The notes: a model not told the origin generated them from the sequence alone. Counted from the first letter of the stretch, positions 20,158 through 31,384 are shown. The stretch: DNA of 64,000 nt from Ariolimax columbianus (GCA_036924085.1 JAVGWX010000002.1:90808371-90872370), one strand, 5' to 3'. A program made the numbers and translations.

Positions 20158-20680
20158 TCACGTCGCACACCTGTTCATCCAGATTTCCCGAGTAATATTC
20201 TTTAAAATTCGTTTTACTGTGTGGTTACTGCAGGGTCTATCCAAATGTTGTTTCGAGGTTCCTGTTTTTGCCAATATGTCGACCATCTCATTCCCTAGTA
20301 GCCCACTATGTCCAGGGATCCATTGCAAGATGACATTTATCCCCTGGGCAGTGACGATGGTGTTGATAGCGCTCCCCACCAAGAATATCTCCTTTTCTTT
20401 GTATGGGGTGTTCTTCAGCGCCTCCAGTACCGACTTGGAGTCACTAAAACTTACGAAATCCATCAGCAACAATTTGCCCAAGTCAAGCTGTTGGTGCAAA
20501 ATCTCAACTGCTTTTTTCATGGCCTCGGCCTATGCTTCCACGTTTGAACGGTTTTCGCCGCATGAATCACAAAACTCGTATATGGACCCATCCGGATATT
20601 TCATAAGGATATCATACCCTGCAAAATAGGTAAATTTGAATGCTGATCCATCCGTATAAGCCAGGACTGCCGATTTATGT
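20158..20680 (-). pseudogene. RNase H domain of LINE-AAC, with one stop
   Basis: The minus strand reads LAYTDGSAF (first Asp), GYDILMKYPDGSIYEFCDS, NRSNVEA, an in-frame TAG at 20530-20532, AEAMKKAVEIL (Glu region), VSFSDSKSVLEAL (Asp), ILQWIPGHSGLLGNEMVDIL (His and last Asp), and EIWMNRCAT. The catalytic residues survive apart from the stop beside the Glu. It is clearly different in sequence from the RNase H at 5689-6654. Confidence 0.87.
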
Positions 20681-21200
20681 AGCTAGAGACTATCTCTAAG
20701 GCACATTTCTTCGGGATATTATGTGTAGTGTCTTTGGTCGCTGCCTTTTGTTGTCAGGTGTGTTTTTAAAGACTGGCAGGCGAAAATTTTCCCAATGGGT
20801 TGATCCGAAAAAACTATTTTCCATTTCTCTGTCCTCTGGCAGATGGTGAATATGGTTTTCCTTGTCTGCTACATCCAGTGGGATAAATTGCATAAATCTT
20901 CTCTTTTGCTTCCAAGTGTCTATTTGTACCTTATCTGGATGGTCATTTTCTTGTCTCTTGTATCTTTCTACCGCTTCAGCCAGTGCCCCCTTTCTCCTGC
21001 TATCTAGCGGTTATATCTTGGCCTCTATCTCGCACGCTACTGTAGGTGTTGATCTCATCTCCCCACAAATTTGTCTGTGTGCTCTTCGGGGAGCAGAAGT
21101 CTGCAGCAAAACACCCAATACTCAAATGAAAAGAGTGTTTGAGACTATTTAGATGCTTTCGTACATCTGCTAACCACCCTCCGTGGTACTTGCCCAACCC

Positions 21201-22140
21201 AGTGGAGTAAAAATGGCGTCAGTAAAGCTGAAACAAATCTAGAGGAACTCAAAAATGCGGATCAACAAAATGAGTTGATGGAAAAACCTCCTTTTTCTTT
21301 TCTCCGTCGTTTGAATTTGATTATTGTCTAATTCTACTGCGCATTTTGCTTTGTTTTGTTTGATTTGGTTTGGTTTTACTCTCCAGCAATTGTTTGTGGC
21401 TGCGAGATATCAAACCTACAGAAAGCAGATGCAGAGAAACTTCTAGCTGCTCACAGCGTATTGCAGCAAAACAATATTAACAGTGTGTTTGCGGATACGA
21501 ATTCACAGCACATAAATCAGACGCCAAATTGCCGTCAAGTACTTCGTCGATACTGCGTGTTTAAAAAGTACAGACGCGCCGGGAATTTAGTGCGCATGCC
21601 TAGTACCAGATGCACACGAAATGTGACGTCCTGGTGGCCCTATTACTTTAAACGTCCACTTGGCCGCTCACCAACGAGATAGAGAAACATGATTTTAGAC
21701 CTTAGTTCAGCAGGGGGCTAAAAGCAATCGCCCGAAAGGAGTTTAAACAAAATTTGGCTACCCTACCCAGGCATCTGTTATGCCTTAGTGAATACCATTG
21801 TTACTTATTATATACTCTCCCTTGTATGTGCCTTGTCTAAGCGTGCCTCCAAGGCAGCAAGTGGTGTGGGATCAGATTTTTCCTTATTCTATATGGGGTG
21901 CCCTTTCGAGCGTTAAAGTCACATCTGTCCTGGGAATACCATCCACTGTAAACCTTGGCTGAGCTGAAACTCAATAGATGAATTTAAGATGAGAAATGGA
22001 TTAATGAACTCGTTGTTCTTCAACTAATTCCCTCCCCATATCCGATATATTGGCTTGGAAAGTTTCTTGAAATGCTACAGAGCTGACATATAAGCTTCAA
22101 CTATTACTTTACTTTTATTTAAAAGTTTCTCAATAACAAC
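21201..22140. other. No recognisable feature
   Basis: A 108-codon plus-strand frame at 21356-21682 has no motif that I recognise and an ordinary composition. 21690-22140 shows nothing. Confidence 0.5.
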
Positions 22141-22700
22141 GTTCCCCAAATCTATAAATGCACCTATACTTCCTGCAGGAAATTTTACATTTCAAATCTA
22201 TGTATGTCCAGAAGCCCAACATATTCCGGATTGAGAGAGTTAGCCAGCTTCATTGGACGATTTTCTGTATGAGACAAAATAACAGTGTCAGGAATCTATG
22301 GATGTTCTTCATATCTTGTGCCGAAACCATCAATGTACTGGATCCTTCCCTACCACAGATGGAGTGCAGACACTCAGAATTGTGTGATATTAAGTGTTAA
22401 GTTAAAATTTGTCCAGCATACCCATGCTAATTACGGAGCCTCGGTCAAGTCCTGCATTGTTATTTGTTGTCACTACATTCGAATGCCTAGGTTGAATATA
22501 GTAGCCATATGTGAGCTTTCTTTACAAATCCAGCATGCCAGGTTCATATCACGTTGTGTTGGGGTTTGACGATTCCAGGTCGACCCAGCTGTAAATGGAT
22601 AAGGCAAATTTCGAAGCCACCTCTGAAGATACGGAGTTTGTGCTCTGTTGTCGACATTTTCAAGAATGAAAGCGACTGAGCACACATTAAGGTGCCTGTG
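22141..22700. other. Unassigned, with a SINE-H-like scrap
   Basis: 22575-22615 (CCAGGTCGACCCAGCTGTAA, ATGGATAAGG) resembles the start of the SINE-H body. The rest is unique-looking. Confidence 0.4.
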
Positions 22701-22759
22701 CGCAATGAAGTTAATTCCATGAACCAGGTACATTTGACCTGATATAAACACAGAAGATG

Positions 22760-23225
22760 CTCGCAATGAGATGGATAATAATTTGAATCGGCAAAGAAAA
22801 GGTTTTCATGAAATAATAGAACTTGATAGACTCAAAGAATGTCTGGATAGGGCTGAGGTAATAATAATCACGATGTTTGACCATCTGCACTGCATGGATC
22901 TGAAACTTGGACCTTAGTAAAGAAAGATGAACAAAACTTGAAAGCATTTCAAATATGGTAAAGAAAGACTGAGTAGGACAGAAAAAAGATCCAAGAACAA
23001 TGTTCTTTCTGAGGTAGCCAAACAAAGACACATCTTCAAAAATGATAATAAAACGAAGACAGATCTGATTGGGACACAACTTCTTGCAACAAGAATATCT
23101 TCTACAGAAGATACAAGAGGGCAAGACACCGAAACAAGAGCAAGAGGCGACCAAGATTCACCTTCACATTTCAGACAAGCAAGCATTCAAGTATGAACAC
23201 GTGCTGTAACAAATAGAGGTGCAGA
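22760..23225 (+). pseudogene. LINE RT C-terminal remnant
   Basis: Across frames the plus strand reads TWTLSKEDEQNLKAFQIW (near 22900), KRRQIWLGHNFLQQEYLLQK (the W-x-GH region, near 23050), then IQEGKTPKQEQEATKIHL and EDGDKWRDIL. This order is the usual ORF2 tail of several animal LINEs. The minus-strand frames at 22711-23186 are shadows. The clade is not assigned. Confidence 0.7.
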
Positions 23226-23490
23226 GGATGGGGATAAATGGAGAGACATTCTCAGACATCTTTATAACCAATCTTAGAACTGATGAATCTAGGATAGGGA
23301 CAAATGGAGAGACATTCTCAGACAACATTACAACCAGTCTTAGAACTGATTAACCAAGGATAGGGTAAAATGGAGAGATATTCTCAGACAACTTTACAAC
23401 CAGTCTTAGGACGAAATAGCCGAGGATAGGCTCAAATGGAGAGACTTCCCCATACAACCTTACAACCAGTCGCAGAACTGATCAACCAGA
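23226..23490 (+). repeat. 66-bp tandem repeat grown from a LINE coding end
   Basis: Four units of 66 bp (starts at about 23236, 23302, 23368 and 23434), each with AAATGGAGAGACATTCTCAG and TACAACCAGTCTTAGAACTG. The unit encodes a KWRD-like piece of the LINE tail immediately upstream, so part of the coding end was tandemly duplicated. Confidence 0.85.
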
Positions 23491-23714
23491 TGATGCTGAT
23501 AAAACTCGGTAGCCATGTCACATACCATCGACATTGGATAGCGCAGAGTTTTGAAAGACGCTTCGCCGGCAGTGAAGTGATGTTTATGTAATCAATTTGC
23601 TCAGTTAATGGAGTGAATATCTTCTCAATCCCACCTTCTGTCGGTGGAGCTAATCTTTGGTATACGCAATGGACACACCTTCTCAAGTATTAACTACGCA
23701 GTTTATTAGATGTC

Positions 23715-24815
23715 AGGGGAGAGAAGACTAACGTCTGGTCAGCAAAATTTACTGATTGGTTATGTAAGTCATGGTTGGACAAAATGTACTGATCGGTCAT
23801 GTAAGTCATAGATAGACAAAATATACTGATCGGTCATGATAGTCGTGTTAGTCATGGTTAGACAAAATATACTGATGGGTCATGTTAGTCAAGTTAATCA
23901 TGGTTAGGCAAAATGTACTGATCGGTCATGTTAGTCATAGTTAGGCAAAATGTACTGATCGGTCATGTAAGTCATGGTTAGGCAAAATATACTGATTGGT
24001 TATGTAAGTCATGGTTGGACAAAATGTACTGATCGGTCATGTTAGTCATGTTAGTTATGGTTAGACAAAATATACTGATCGGTCATGTTAGTCCCGTTAG
24101 TCATGGTTAGACAAAATATACTGATCGGTCATGTTAGTCCTGTTAGCCATGGTTATGCAAAATATACTGATCCGTCATGTTAGTCATGGTTAGGCAAAAT
24201 ATACTGATACGTCATGTTAGTTATGTTAGTCATGGTTAGACAGAATGTACCGATCGGTCATGTTAGTCATGTTTTGACAAAATATACTGATTGGTCATGT
24301 TAGTCATGTTAACCATGGTTAGACAAAATATACTGATCCGTCATGTTAGCCATGGTTAGACAAAATATACTGATCCGTCATGTTAGTCATGTTAGTCATG
24401 GTTAGACAAAATGTACTGATCGGTCATGTTAGTCATGTTAGCCATGGTTAGACAAAATATACTGATCGGTCATGTTAGTCATGTTAGTCATGGTTAGACA
24501 AAATATACTGATCGGTCATATTAGTCATGTTAACCATGGTTAGACAAAATATACTGATCCGTCATGTTAGCCATGGTTAGACAAAATATACTGATCCGTC
24601 ATGTTAGTCATGTTAGTCATGTTAGTCATGGTTAGACAAAATGTACTGATCGGTCATGTTAGTCATGTTAGCCATGGTTAGACAAAATATACTGATCGGT
24701 CATGTTAGTCATGGTTAGACAAAATGTACTGATCGGTCATGTTAGTCATGTCAGTCATGGTTAGACAAAACATACTGATCGGTCATGTCAGTCATGTTAG
24801 TCATGGTTAGACAAA
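23715..24815 (+). repeat. 37-bp array grown from the family-B head
   Basis: About 26 units. The basic 37-bp unit is GATCGGTCATGTTAGTCATG plus GTTAGACAAAATGTACT. Many units have one or two extra copies of GTTAGTCAT, giving 46- or 55-bp lengths. It runs directly into a family-B body at 24816, and single-locus B copies carry 1-2 diverged units of the same repeat at the same place. Confidence 0.93.
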
Positions 24816-25080
24816 ATATACTGATCAAGATCCCCACCACATTTCCACACAGGTCTTCCTATAAACAGGCTGTTTCATGGCAGCCTGGCTAGCAAGGCGG
24901 GGGATTGACGTGATTCCCCGCAGTAGTGAGCCACATGCAAATGAAACCAACCGCAACACAACAGCCTGGAGGTCCTCGGTCCTCTCCTTCATATCAGCAC
25001 CCTCTGAATGTAAGGAAAGCTACTGCATCACGCCATTTAACTCTCTTTTAGGTGGGGGTGGGGGTGGGGTGGGGGGGGGT
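24816..25080 (+). repeat. Family B body downstream of the array
   Basis: ACAGGCTGTTTCATGGCAGC, GGGATTGACGTGATTCC, CAGCCTGGAGGTCCTCGG and GTAAGGAAAGCTACTGCATC. It ends at a G-rich tract (25052-25080, GGTGGGGGTGGGGGTGGGG), not an AAC tail. The tract seems to belong to the start of the next B copy. Confidence 0.85.
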
Positions 25081-25432
25081 CAGACTAACGTCTAGTCAGG
25101 CACAACAGTCTGATATCAGACATGTTGGTCAGGGATAAGTAAAATATACTGGCCAAGACCACCACATCATTGCCATGCAGTTCTTCGTGGAAATGAGCTG
25201 TTTTGATTTTAGTATGACTAACTTGGTGAGATATCGACGTGATCCCCGCAGTAGTGTGCGACACGTAGATGAAACTAAACATAGCACAACAGCCTGGAGG
25301 TCCTCGGTCCACCACCTGCACGTTTGGGATGTGTAGAAAACTACGGTAATCCGCCATTCAACGTCCTTTTCAAGGAGCACAAACAAAGGAAAAGTATGCA
25401 TTGTGGGCATTCAACATCAATAAACCAATCGA
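25081..25432 (+). repeat. Family B copy, near full length
   Basis: CAGACTAACGTCTAGTCAGG, about 1.5 head units, ACTGGCCAAGACC, ATCGACGTGATCCCCGCAGT, CCTGGAGGTCCTCGGTCCAC, CAACGTCCTTTTCAAGG and CATTGTGGGCATTCAACATC. Together with 24816-25080 it forms two B copies in tandem. Confidence 0.87.
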
Positions 25433-25509
25433 ATGTTCTGCTGTTGTCAAACAACATGAGCTACAGTGGTCAGCGATTCATAGCTGACTGCTAACGTCAT
25501 GGCCAGCTA

Positions 25510-25772
25510 TGCCAAGACCCTTCTATACCTCCACGCGGTGATCCTGGATAACAGGCTGCAGCAGGGCAGACTGGTTAAGGAAAAGGGATCGAAGAGGGAG
25601 TGCTAATCCGGTACTCATAAAATGTTTGCTGAAGTCGGATGTGTTGGACCGAAAGGTGCAAATATCTCAGTCAAGTTGTAAACTACGACTACGTTCTCTG
25701 GACTACATTCTGTTACTTAAGCCCTTTCAGGGTTTGGTAGTAGCAGATTGAGAACGAACGAAGCCAAGCCAA
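25510..25772 (+). repeat. Family C copy
   Basis: AAGACCCTTCTATACCTCCA, GCAGCAGGGCAGACTGG, TGCTGAAGTCGGATGTGTTG, GACCGAAAGGTGCAAATATC and GTAGCAGATTGAGAACGAAC. The tail is short (GAACGAACGAAGCC). The 33-bp head is reduced to a trace (GGCCAGCTATGCC). Confidence 0.87.
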
Positions 25773-26144
25773 TAAACCAATCATTTCATACGTCAATGTT
25801 TATGGCCTGCTAGCCCGGCTCCTTGTTCACGTCCCTCGATTATCGTCTGTTTCTGCAACAGTGCAATTTTATGAAATATCATAACTAGAAATGGAAAATG
25901 GCCCCTAGACACGACTTCATTGGCACCCGTTGTTGTGTTCAGTGTCTGCATTGCTGATAGTGACGACGACATAGCACGAACACAGAAGCTTCCACTAGTA
26001 TTCAGGTTCGTCTATACTTCTCTTGCCTTGGGGATTCAAAACCAATGAATGTCTTGTAATGCTATGAATTGTTTTCCGTAATATGTGTCCTATCTGTCGT
26101 CAATACCTCCTCTTTTATGTAGGACCTAAGAAGGTATTTTGTAA
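25773..26144. other. No recognisable feature
   Basis: Unique-looking spacer before the first long purine tract. Confidence 0.5.
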
Positions 26145-26955
26145 TGGACAAAAGAAGAAGAAGATAAAGACGAAGAAGAAGAAGAAGAAGAAGAAAAAGA
26201 AGAAGATACAAAAAAATAAAAAATAAAGCTAAGACAACAATTGTGAATCAGAAGGTTCAAAGACGAAGTACAAGAAAAAGGAACATTTGGGGAACAAATT
26301 AGGAGTCCAAGATAAAGAAGTAGCCGAAGATATTTTTTTTTAATTTCGAAAAAGATCAAGCTGAGGAAACTGTCATTAATAGGAAAAAGCGACAAAGATG
26401 AAAAAGATGAAAAGAAGAATAAATATTGGTAGAAAATAAAGATGAACATCACAGAACAACGAACAAAAAAAAAAAAGAAAAAGAAGGAAAAGAAGAAAAA
26501 TTAGAGAAAGATCTACATGAACGAACAGAAAGAAAGAAAGAGAACCAGAAGTATAAGAAGAAAAACAAAAAGAAAAAGAAGAAGAAGAAGAAGAACAAGA
26601 ATAAACAATGATGATGATGATACAGATGTTAAGAAGAAGAAAAATAAAAAGGGAAGCTGCAGAAGAAGAAAAGAAGACGAAAAAGAAAAAGAAAAAAAAT
26701 GAAGAAGAAGACGATAACGAAGAAGAAGATGAAGAAAATATAGGTGATGATCAAGAAGAAGAAGCAGAAGAAGAGGAAGAAGAAATAGTAGAGGATGCAG
26801 AAGAAGAACAGAAGACGGGGACGAATTAAAAAAGGAAATTGAAGAAGAAGAAGATAACGAAGAAGAGGACGAAGAAGATAAAGGTGATGATAGAGAAGAA
26901 GAAAAAGATAATGATGATGATAAAGATTATGAAGAAGAAGACGAAGAAGAAAAAG

Positions 26956-27036
<81 letters not shown>

Positions 27037-27115
27037 AAGAAGAAGAAGAAGAAGAAGAAGAAGAAGAAGAAGAAGAAGAAGAAGAAGAAATGGAATAAGT
27101 GGAAGAAAAAATAGT
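26145..27115. repeat. Long GAA-rich purine tract with AAT segment
   Basis: Nearly 1 kb of plus-strand A/G sequence dominated by GAA, with scattered GAT and AAAGA. It ends with about 13 AAT units (26965-27007), then about 27 clean GAA units (27008-27089). The Lys/Glu and Ser/Phe strings on either strand are translation artefacts. Confidence 0.95.
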
Positions 27116-27504
27116 AAGAAGAATCTGAAAATGAAATAAATCGAGTGAGAAAATAATGAAGACGATGTAGTAAATGAACAAGAAATTCAAGAGAAAAGAA
27201 ACCAGAAAGAAGCTAGGAATTTGATTCCAGTGATGCCTTGTATATATGAATATTGGCGGCGAAGGCATTATGCCGAGTTGCAGAGGCAGGCGTGAACAGA
27301 TGCCTGATGGTGATGAATGAAGTACGCGATGGCTGGAACTGTCCCAGGTAAATGTTCAGAAGCAATGAACGTTTTTAACCAAATCTCCAGATAAAAATAA
27401 TTATTATCTTTACCTGAATTTTGTACCGGTTATCCCAGACACGAAAATGTTCATCTAACTTTCAATAGCGGTTCTCTAACTGTGCCGGCTCCTTCGCCCT
27501 TTAC
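27116..27504. other. No recognisable feature
   Basis: Unique-looking sequence after the purine tract. Confidence 0.5.
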
Positions 27505-27965
27505 ATTCCTAGTTCTTAGTCGAACTGCACTTCTACAGGTGCAGATGTTCCTGTGCAGGTCCTAGCTCTGGTATAAACTGGATTTAGCAGGGAGGGGGAT
27601 TTCAAGCTTAGCCGACTAGGCTCGAGCAGCTTATTACTCCGCTGTGTTATGACTAGTGCTATGGACAGTGGTTAACTGATGCGCGAATCCATTTTAATAG
27701 ACTCAAACACTAGAGCAAAGTAAACCCACAGCCTGCTACTGTTGTTGTTGTTGTTGTTGTTGTTGTTGAATGCCCACAATTGGTAGGATTACTCTTTTGA
27801 TTGTGCGCCCTAAAAATGACGTTAATTGACGGGTTGTCGTAGCTTTTCTCACATCCCGAACGTACTGATGAAGATAGGCGCCATATATACTGCTCCTAAC
27901 AAACAACCTAGCCGTGGCCGGTGGAATACTATGTCAGACAGTTGGTCTCCTCATATGCCCTTATC
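27505..27965 (-). repeat. Family A copy, split by family B
   Basis: The left part (27505-27735) has CACTTCTACAGGTGCAGATG, GTCCTAGCTCTGGTAT and ACTCAAACACTAGAGCAAAG. The right part (27873-27965) has TAGGCGCCATATATACTGCT, CCTAGCCGTGGCCGGTGG and AGACAGTTGGTCTCC. The intact order at 5390-5490 shows these two parts should be adjacent. Confidence 0.83.
27736..27872 (-). repeat. Family B 3' fragment inside family A
   Basis: A GTT run (27741-27768), GAATGCCCACAATTGGTAGG, CCTAAAAATGACGTTAATTG and CATCCCGAACGTACTGATGA, then a break. Read towards the AAC end it is a 5'-truncated retroposon of 137 bp. Confidence 0.82.
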
Positions 27966-28784
27966 ATACATACAGACGCTGGCGGACCGCTCGAGTTCGA
28001 TTCAAACAAGTAAATATACATTATGTTTCTCGGATGTTGTTGTTGTTGCTGTTGTTGCTGTTGTTGAATCTGGCAAAGATGGCGCCATAACTGGCTGCGA
28101 GTCTACATTTCTCTACTGTTTTGGATCATTATGGATGCCGCCAGACCACGGATTTGCCTGGAATTCACACTAGTCGACGACTTACACTTGTGTTCACGGA
28201 AACGTGGTGTATTTTCCGTCGGGACTTGTTATTTCGTTCTTTTTTTGTGACTTCTTCCATCCGTTTATCCTGGTCTGGACGCCGGCTGAATCAGTGAATG
28301 GAACTACGCTTATACCAGTTATACCTGTGTCGTGTTTCACGAGTTAGTTCTGCCGGTTCACCTTCACGAATGTGGCGTGTGGGAATTTTAGATGCTACTA
28401 TGATGAGATGAATACAGCTGGGGAGAGATGCCAGACTCACTCACACGCTGAGTGTTGTCCATGCGACCTCTTGTGGTTATCGAAAAGGCACGACAAACTG
28501 CGTTAGATGCCTTCCCACCTTTCTACCCTGCGGGTTACATGTTTACGGAAAGGCTTCGGTGGTAACCCTGAGACAAAATCTGCATCCTATGCTATCTCCA
28601 GTCGTCTCGATGAATGTCTTGCCACTGGCAAAAGGTAGCTTAGGCTCTGTGAGTGAGGTTGACAAAAGGCGCAGTTTCTTCCTCACTTTAATCCAAATCA
28701 CCGCGCAAGTCACCCTTTTCAGCGGACACAGCAAGAGATACGTCTGAACAAAGAGAGTGGTCTTCATCACTTGTGATGGACAAC
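27966..28784. other. Unassigned, with a short GTT/GCT run
   Basis: 28037-28066 is a GTTGTT/GCT microsatellite not followed by family-B sequence. The rest shows no motif or repeat that I recognise. Confidence 0.5.
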
Positions 28785-29110
28785 TATTATTGTTGTTGTT
28801 GTTGATAATGCACACGATTTCGATGTTTACTTTTTTGAGCGCTCTGAAAAGAACGGTTACTGGAAGGTTGCAGTAGCGTTTCTCACATCACGAGCATGCT
28901 GGTGAAAGTAGAACGGAGTCCTCCATGCGGTTGTTCTTGATTGTATCTGCATTCCATGCACTACTACGGAGATTACGTCAATCTCCTACCTGGTTAGCTA
29001 GACTGCAATGAAACTGCCTATTATAAGGAAGAACTCCGTAGAAGTGAGGTGCGTGTCTCGGCCAGTACATTTCACCTGACCCGAACATGTCAGATGAGTA
29101 TAATTTACCT
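28785..29110 (-). repeat. Family B body upstream of its expanded head
   Basis: GTTGTTGTTGTTGATAATGC, CTGAAAAGAACGGTTACTGG, GTTGCAGTAGCGTTTCTCAC, GAGCATGCTGGTGAAAG, ATTACGTCAATCTCC and TCGGCCAGTACATTTCACC. It is a diverged copy that continues into the 37-bp array. Confidence 0.87.
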
Positions 29111-29830
29111 GCCCCTGCTAACATGTCGGATGAGTGTTTATTTTACCTGACCCTTTCTAACATGTCGGATGAATATATTCTACCTGACCCTGGCTTACAT
29201 GTAGATGAGTATGTTTTACCTGATCCTGGCTAAACATGTTGGATAAATATATTTTACCTGACCTTGACTACCACGTCGAATGAGTAACATGCAGTTTAGG
29301 TATATTTTTCCTTACCCCGACTAAAATGTCAGATCTGTGTTTTTTTACTTGACCTGGCCTAACATGTCGGATGAGTATATTTTACCTGACCCTAACATGT
29401 AGGATGCGTATATTTTACCTGACCGTGACTTACATGTAGGATGCGTATATTTTACCTGACCCTGACTGACATGCCGGATCTGTATATTTTACCTTACCCT
29501 GCCTAGAATGTCGGATTAGTATATTTTACCTGACCTTAACATGCAGGATGAGTATATTTAACTGACCCTAACACGTAGGATGAGTATATTTTACATGTCC
29601 TTGACTAACATGTCGGATGAGTATATTTTACATGTCCTTGACTAACATGTCGGATGAGTATATTTTACATGTCCTTGACTAACATGTCGGATGAGTATAT
29701 TTTACATGTCCTTGACTAACATGTCGGATGAGTATATTTTACATGTCCTTGACTAACATGTCGGATGAGTATATTTTACATGTCCTTGACTAACATGTCG
29801 GATGAGTACATTTGACCTGACCAGGCGATA
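29075..29830 (-). repeat. 37-bp array grown from the family-B head
   Basis: About 20 units. The clean right-hand block repeats TATATTTTACATGTCCTTGA plus CTAACATGTCGGATGAG at exactly 37 bp. The left-hand units are more diverged and near the B consensus (TTTTACCTGACCCTGAC). It is homologous to the array at 23715-24815 but grew independently beside a different B copy. Confidence 0.93.
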
Positions 29831-30285
29831 GTCTGCTACGTTTTTCGGCAGACACTTTTTGTAAGGACTACGTCATTAGCAACTTTGCTAATAAAATGCA
29901 AGTTGTTGACCGTTATGCAAACATTACTGAAGACTGTAACCTGGTCCCCACCTCCGATACGTAACTGTTACCATGGGCGAACCGTATCCCCCGGAATACG
30001 CTCCTGCTAATAGCACATAGAGGTGATTCACTTTTTCATCAAATTAAAATTGTCCATCATGTAAGAACTTTATTGAAGGTTACCACTAAACAAATTGATT
30101 GACTGATTATTTTGTCAGCAAAACATATTTTCTAAATGACGCGTGCCTTGCTCTTTACGAGCACGACGTTGTTGGCAGTAGTTTGACAATTACAGCGACG
30201 AGCCTGTTCCTAGACAGACAACTGCGGCTCGCCAGAAAGCCTAATGGTACAAATAGATAAATAAAGATAAAAGTTAGAGAGTGAA

Positions 30286-30318
<33 letters not shown>

Positions 30319-31384
30319 AAGATATTCAGTTTCCGAGTCATTTAATAAAAATAGTTTGTTATTAGTGTCCAATAGCATAAACTTATTTTCGTTTAAGAAG
30401 AAAAAGAAGAAGTATTTATGCAGAGAGGGCAGATCGGATAAACCGGGCATGTTGTTCGCATGTCAGATGAGCGCCTCAATAAACAACTGTTGTACGGCGA
30501 GCTCAGGACAGGACAGCTCTCCTCAGCGGTAGAAGAAACCATAGAAAGACAATCTAAACGTTTCTTTGAATGGTTCTTCCATTGATGTTACTGCCTGTGA
30601 GCTGCTTGCTCCGAACCGCTCAGCCTTGCGCACTACTATCAGAAATCTGGCTCTCACCGCTGAGCAGAGAACCATTACGGAAGCGCAAACCAGCTGCACG
30701 AAAGGTGAAAATAAAAGTGGGCCCAATTACTAACGCTTTTCACGTGTATCCTACGTGTCTTAGAGTTTGTCACGCTCAGATCGATTGTACAGTCAAATGT
30801 GGTAACATCTGAATAAACATTTCTGAAGCTGTCGCCATCTTCGCTTGCAATAGGCAACTAACTAGGAAGTTTCAAGAATATGTCTCGGGGAGTCCATAAA
30901 GATCTGCCTTGAAAAGGTCCTAGAAGAAGTCTATGACTGTTACAGTACATAATGGTATCATACTAAGAGGTTTCAAGAAGATTTCTTAGAGCGCCCAGGA
31001 TTTTTCGGACCACATCTTTAGAAACTCTGCCGAAGAAAAGACGCAAATCAACCTTTCAAAAAAATTGTAGTCTGCAACACGAGCGAGCGAACTTTACATA
31101 GATATCCTTTTTTAAAGAAATATATAAAATATGAATCAGATTTAAAACTAGCAGACGAACCCGAAAAACGAAAGAAATATTGAACCGTGGAATGAAAGAC
31201 AAAAAGGAATTCTGATTTGATAGAAAGATAAATATCTGAAAACTTTAACGTAACAGTTTACGAAAATATGTGCATTTGTTATGACCAAGCGAAATGTTAA
31301 GACAAAACAGAACAAAATTAAGAAAGGCAATATAGGGCAAGTTATGAGACAGGAATCTGTTGAACTCTAGGGTGAGAATGTACA
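29831..31384. other. Unique-looking sequence with a GA tract
   Basis: 30284-30311 is a GA microsatellite. No coding motif, SINE head or tandem unit was recognised in the rest. Confidence 0.5.

Larger units (their letters stand above)
19619..21200 (-). mobile_element. LINE-AAC retrotransposon remnant (RNase H type)
   Basis: A second RNase-H-bearing LINE on the minus strand, 5'-truncated in the RT connection region (reading LGKYHGGWLADVRKHLNSL at about 21190). RNase H follows. The C-terminal motif CRHCSYSHETVRHLLIVC (about 19760-19850, one frame break upstream) matches the Cys-His region after RNase H. The 3' end reads CAGCAGCTATGGGATAATAA, then AAC units (19619-19640). A LINE-GAA tail is inserted at 19904-20051. 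Related 3' ends are at 44955-45035 and 46555-46870. Confidence 0.83.

Noticed and set aside
21356..21682. 108-codon frame as a host gene or exon
   Set aside because: No motif, no clear start context and no neighbouring exon; left as unassigned.
22711..23186. Minus-strand frames of 147 and 90 codons with hydrophobic segments, possibly membrane proteins
   Set aside because: Antisense to a plus-strand LINE RT remnant; the hydrophobicity comes from reverse-complemented Lys/Glu codons.
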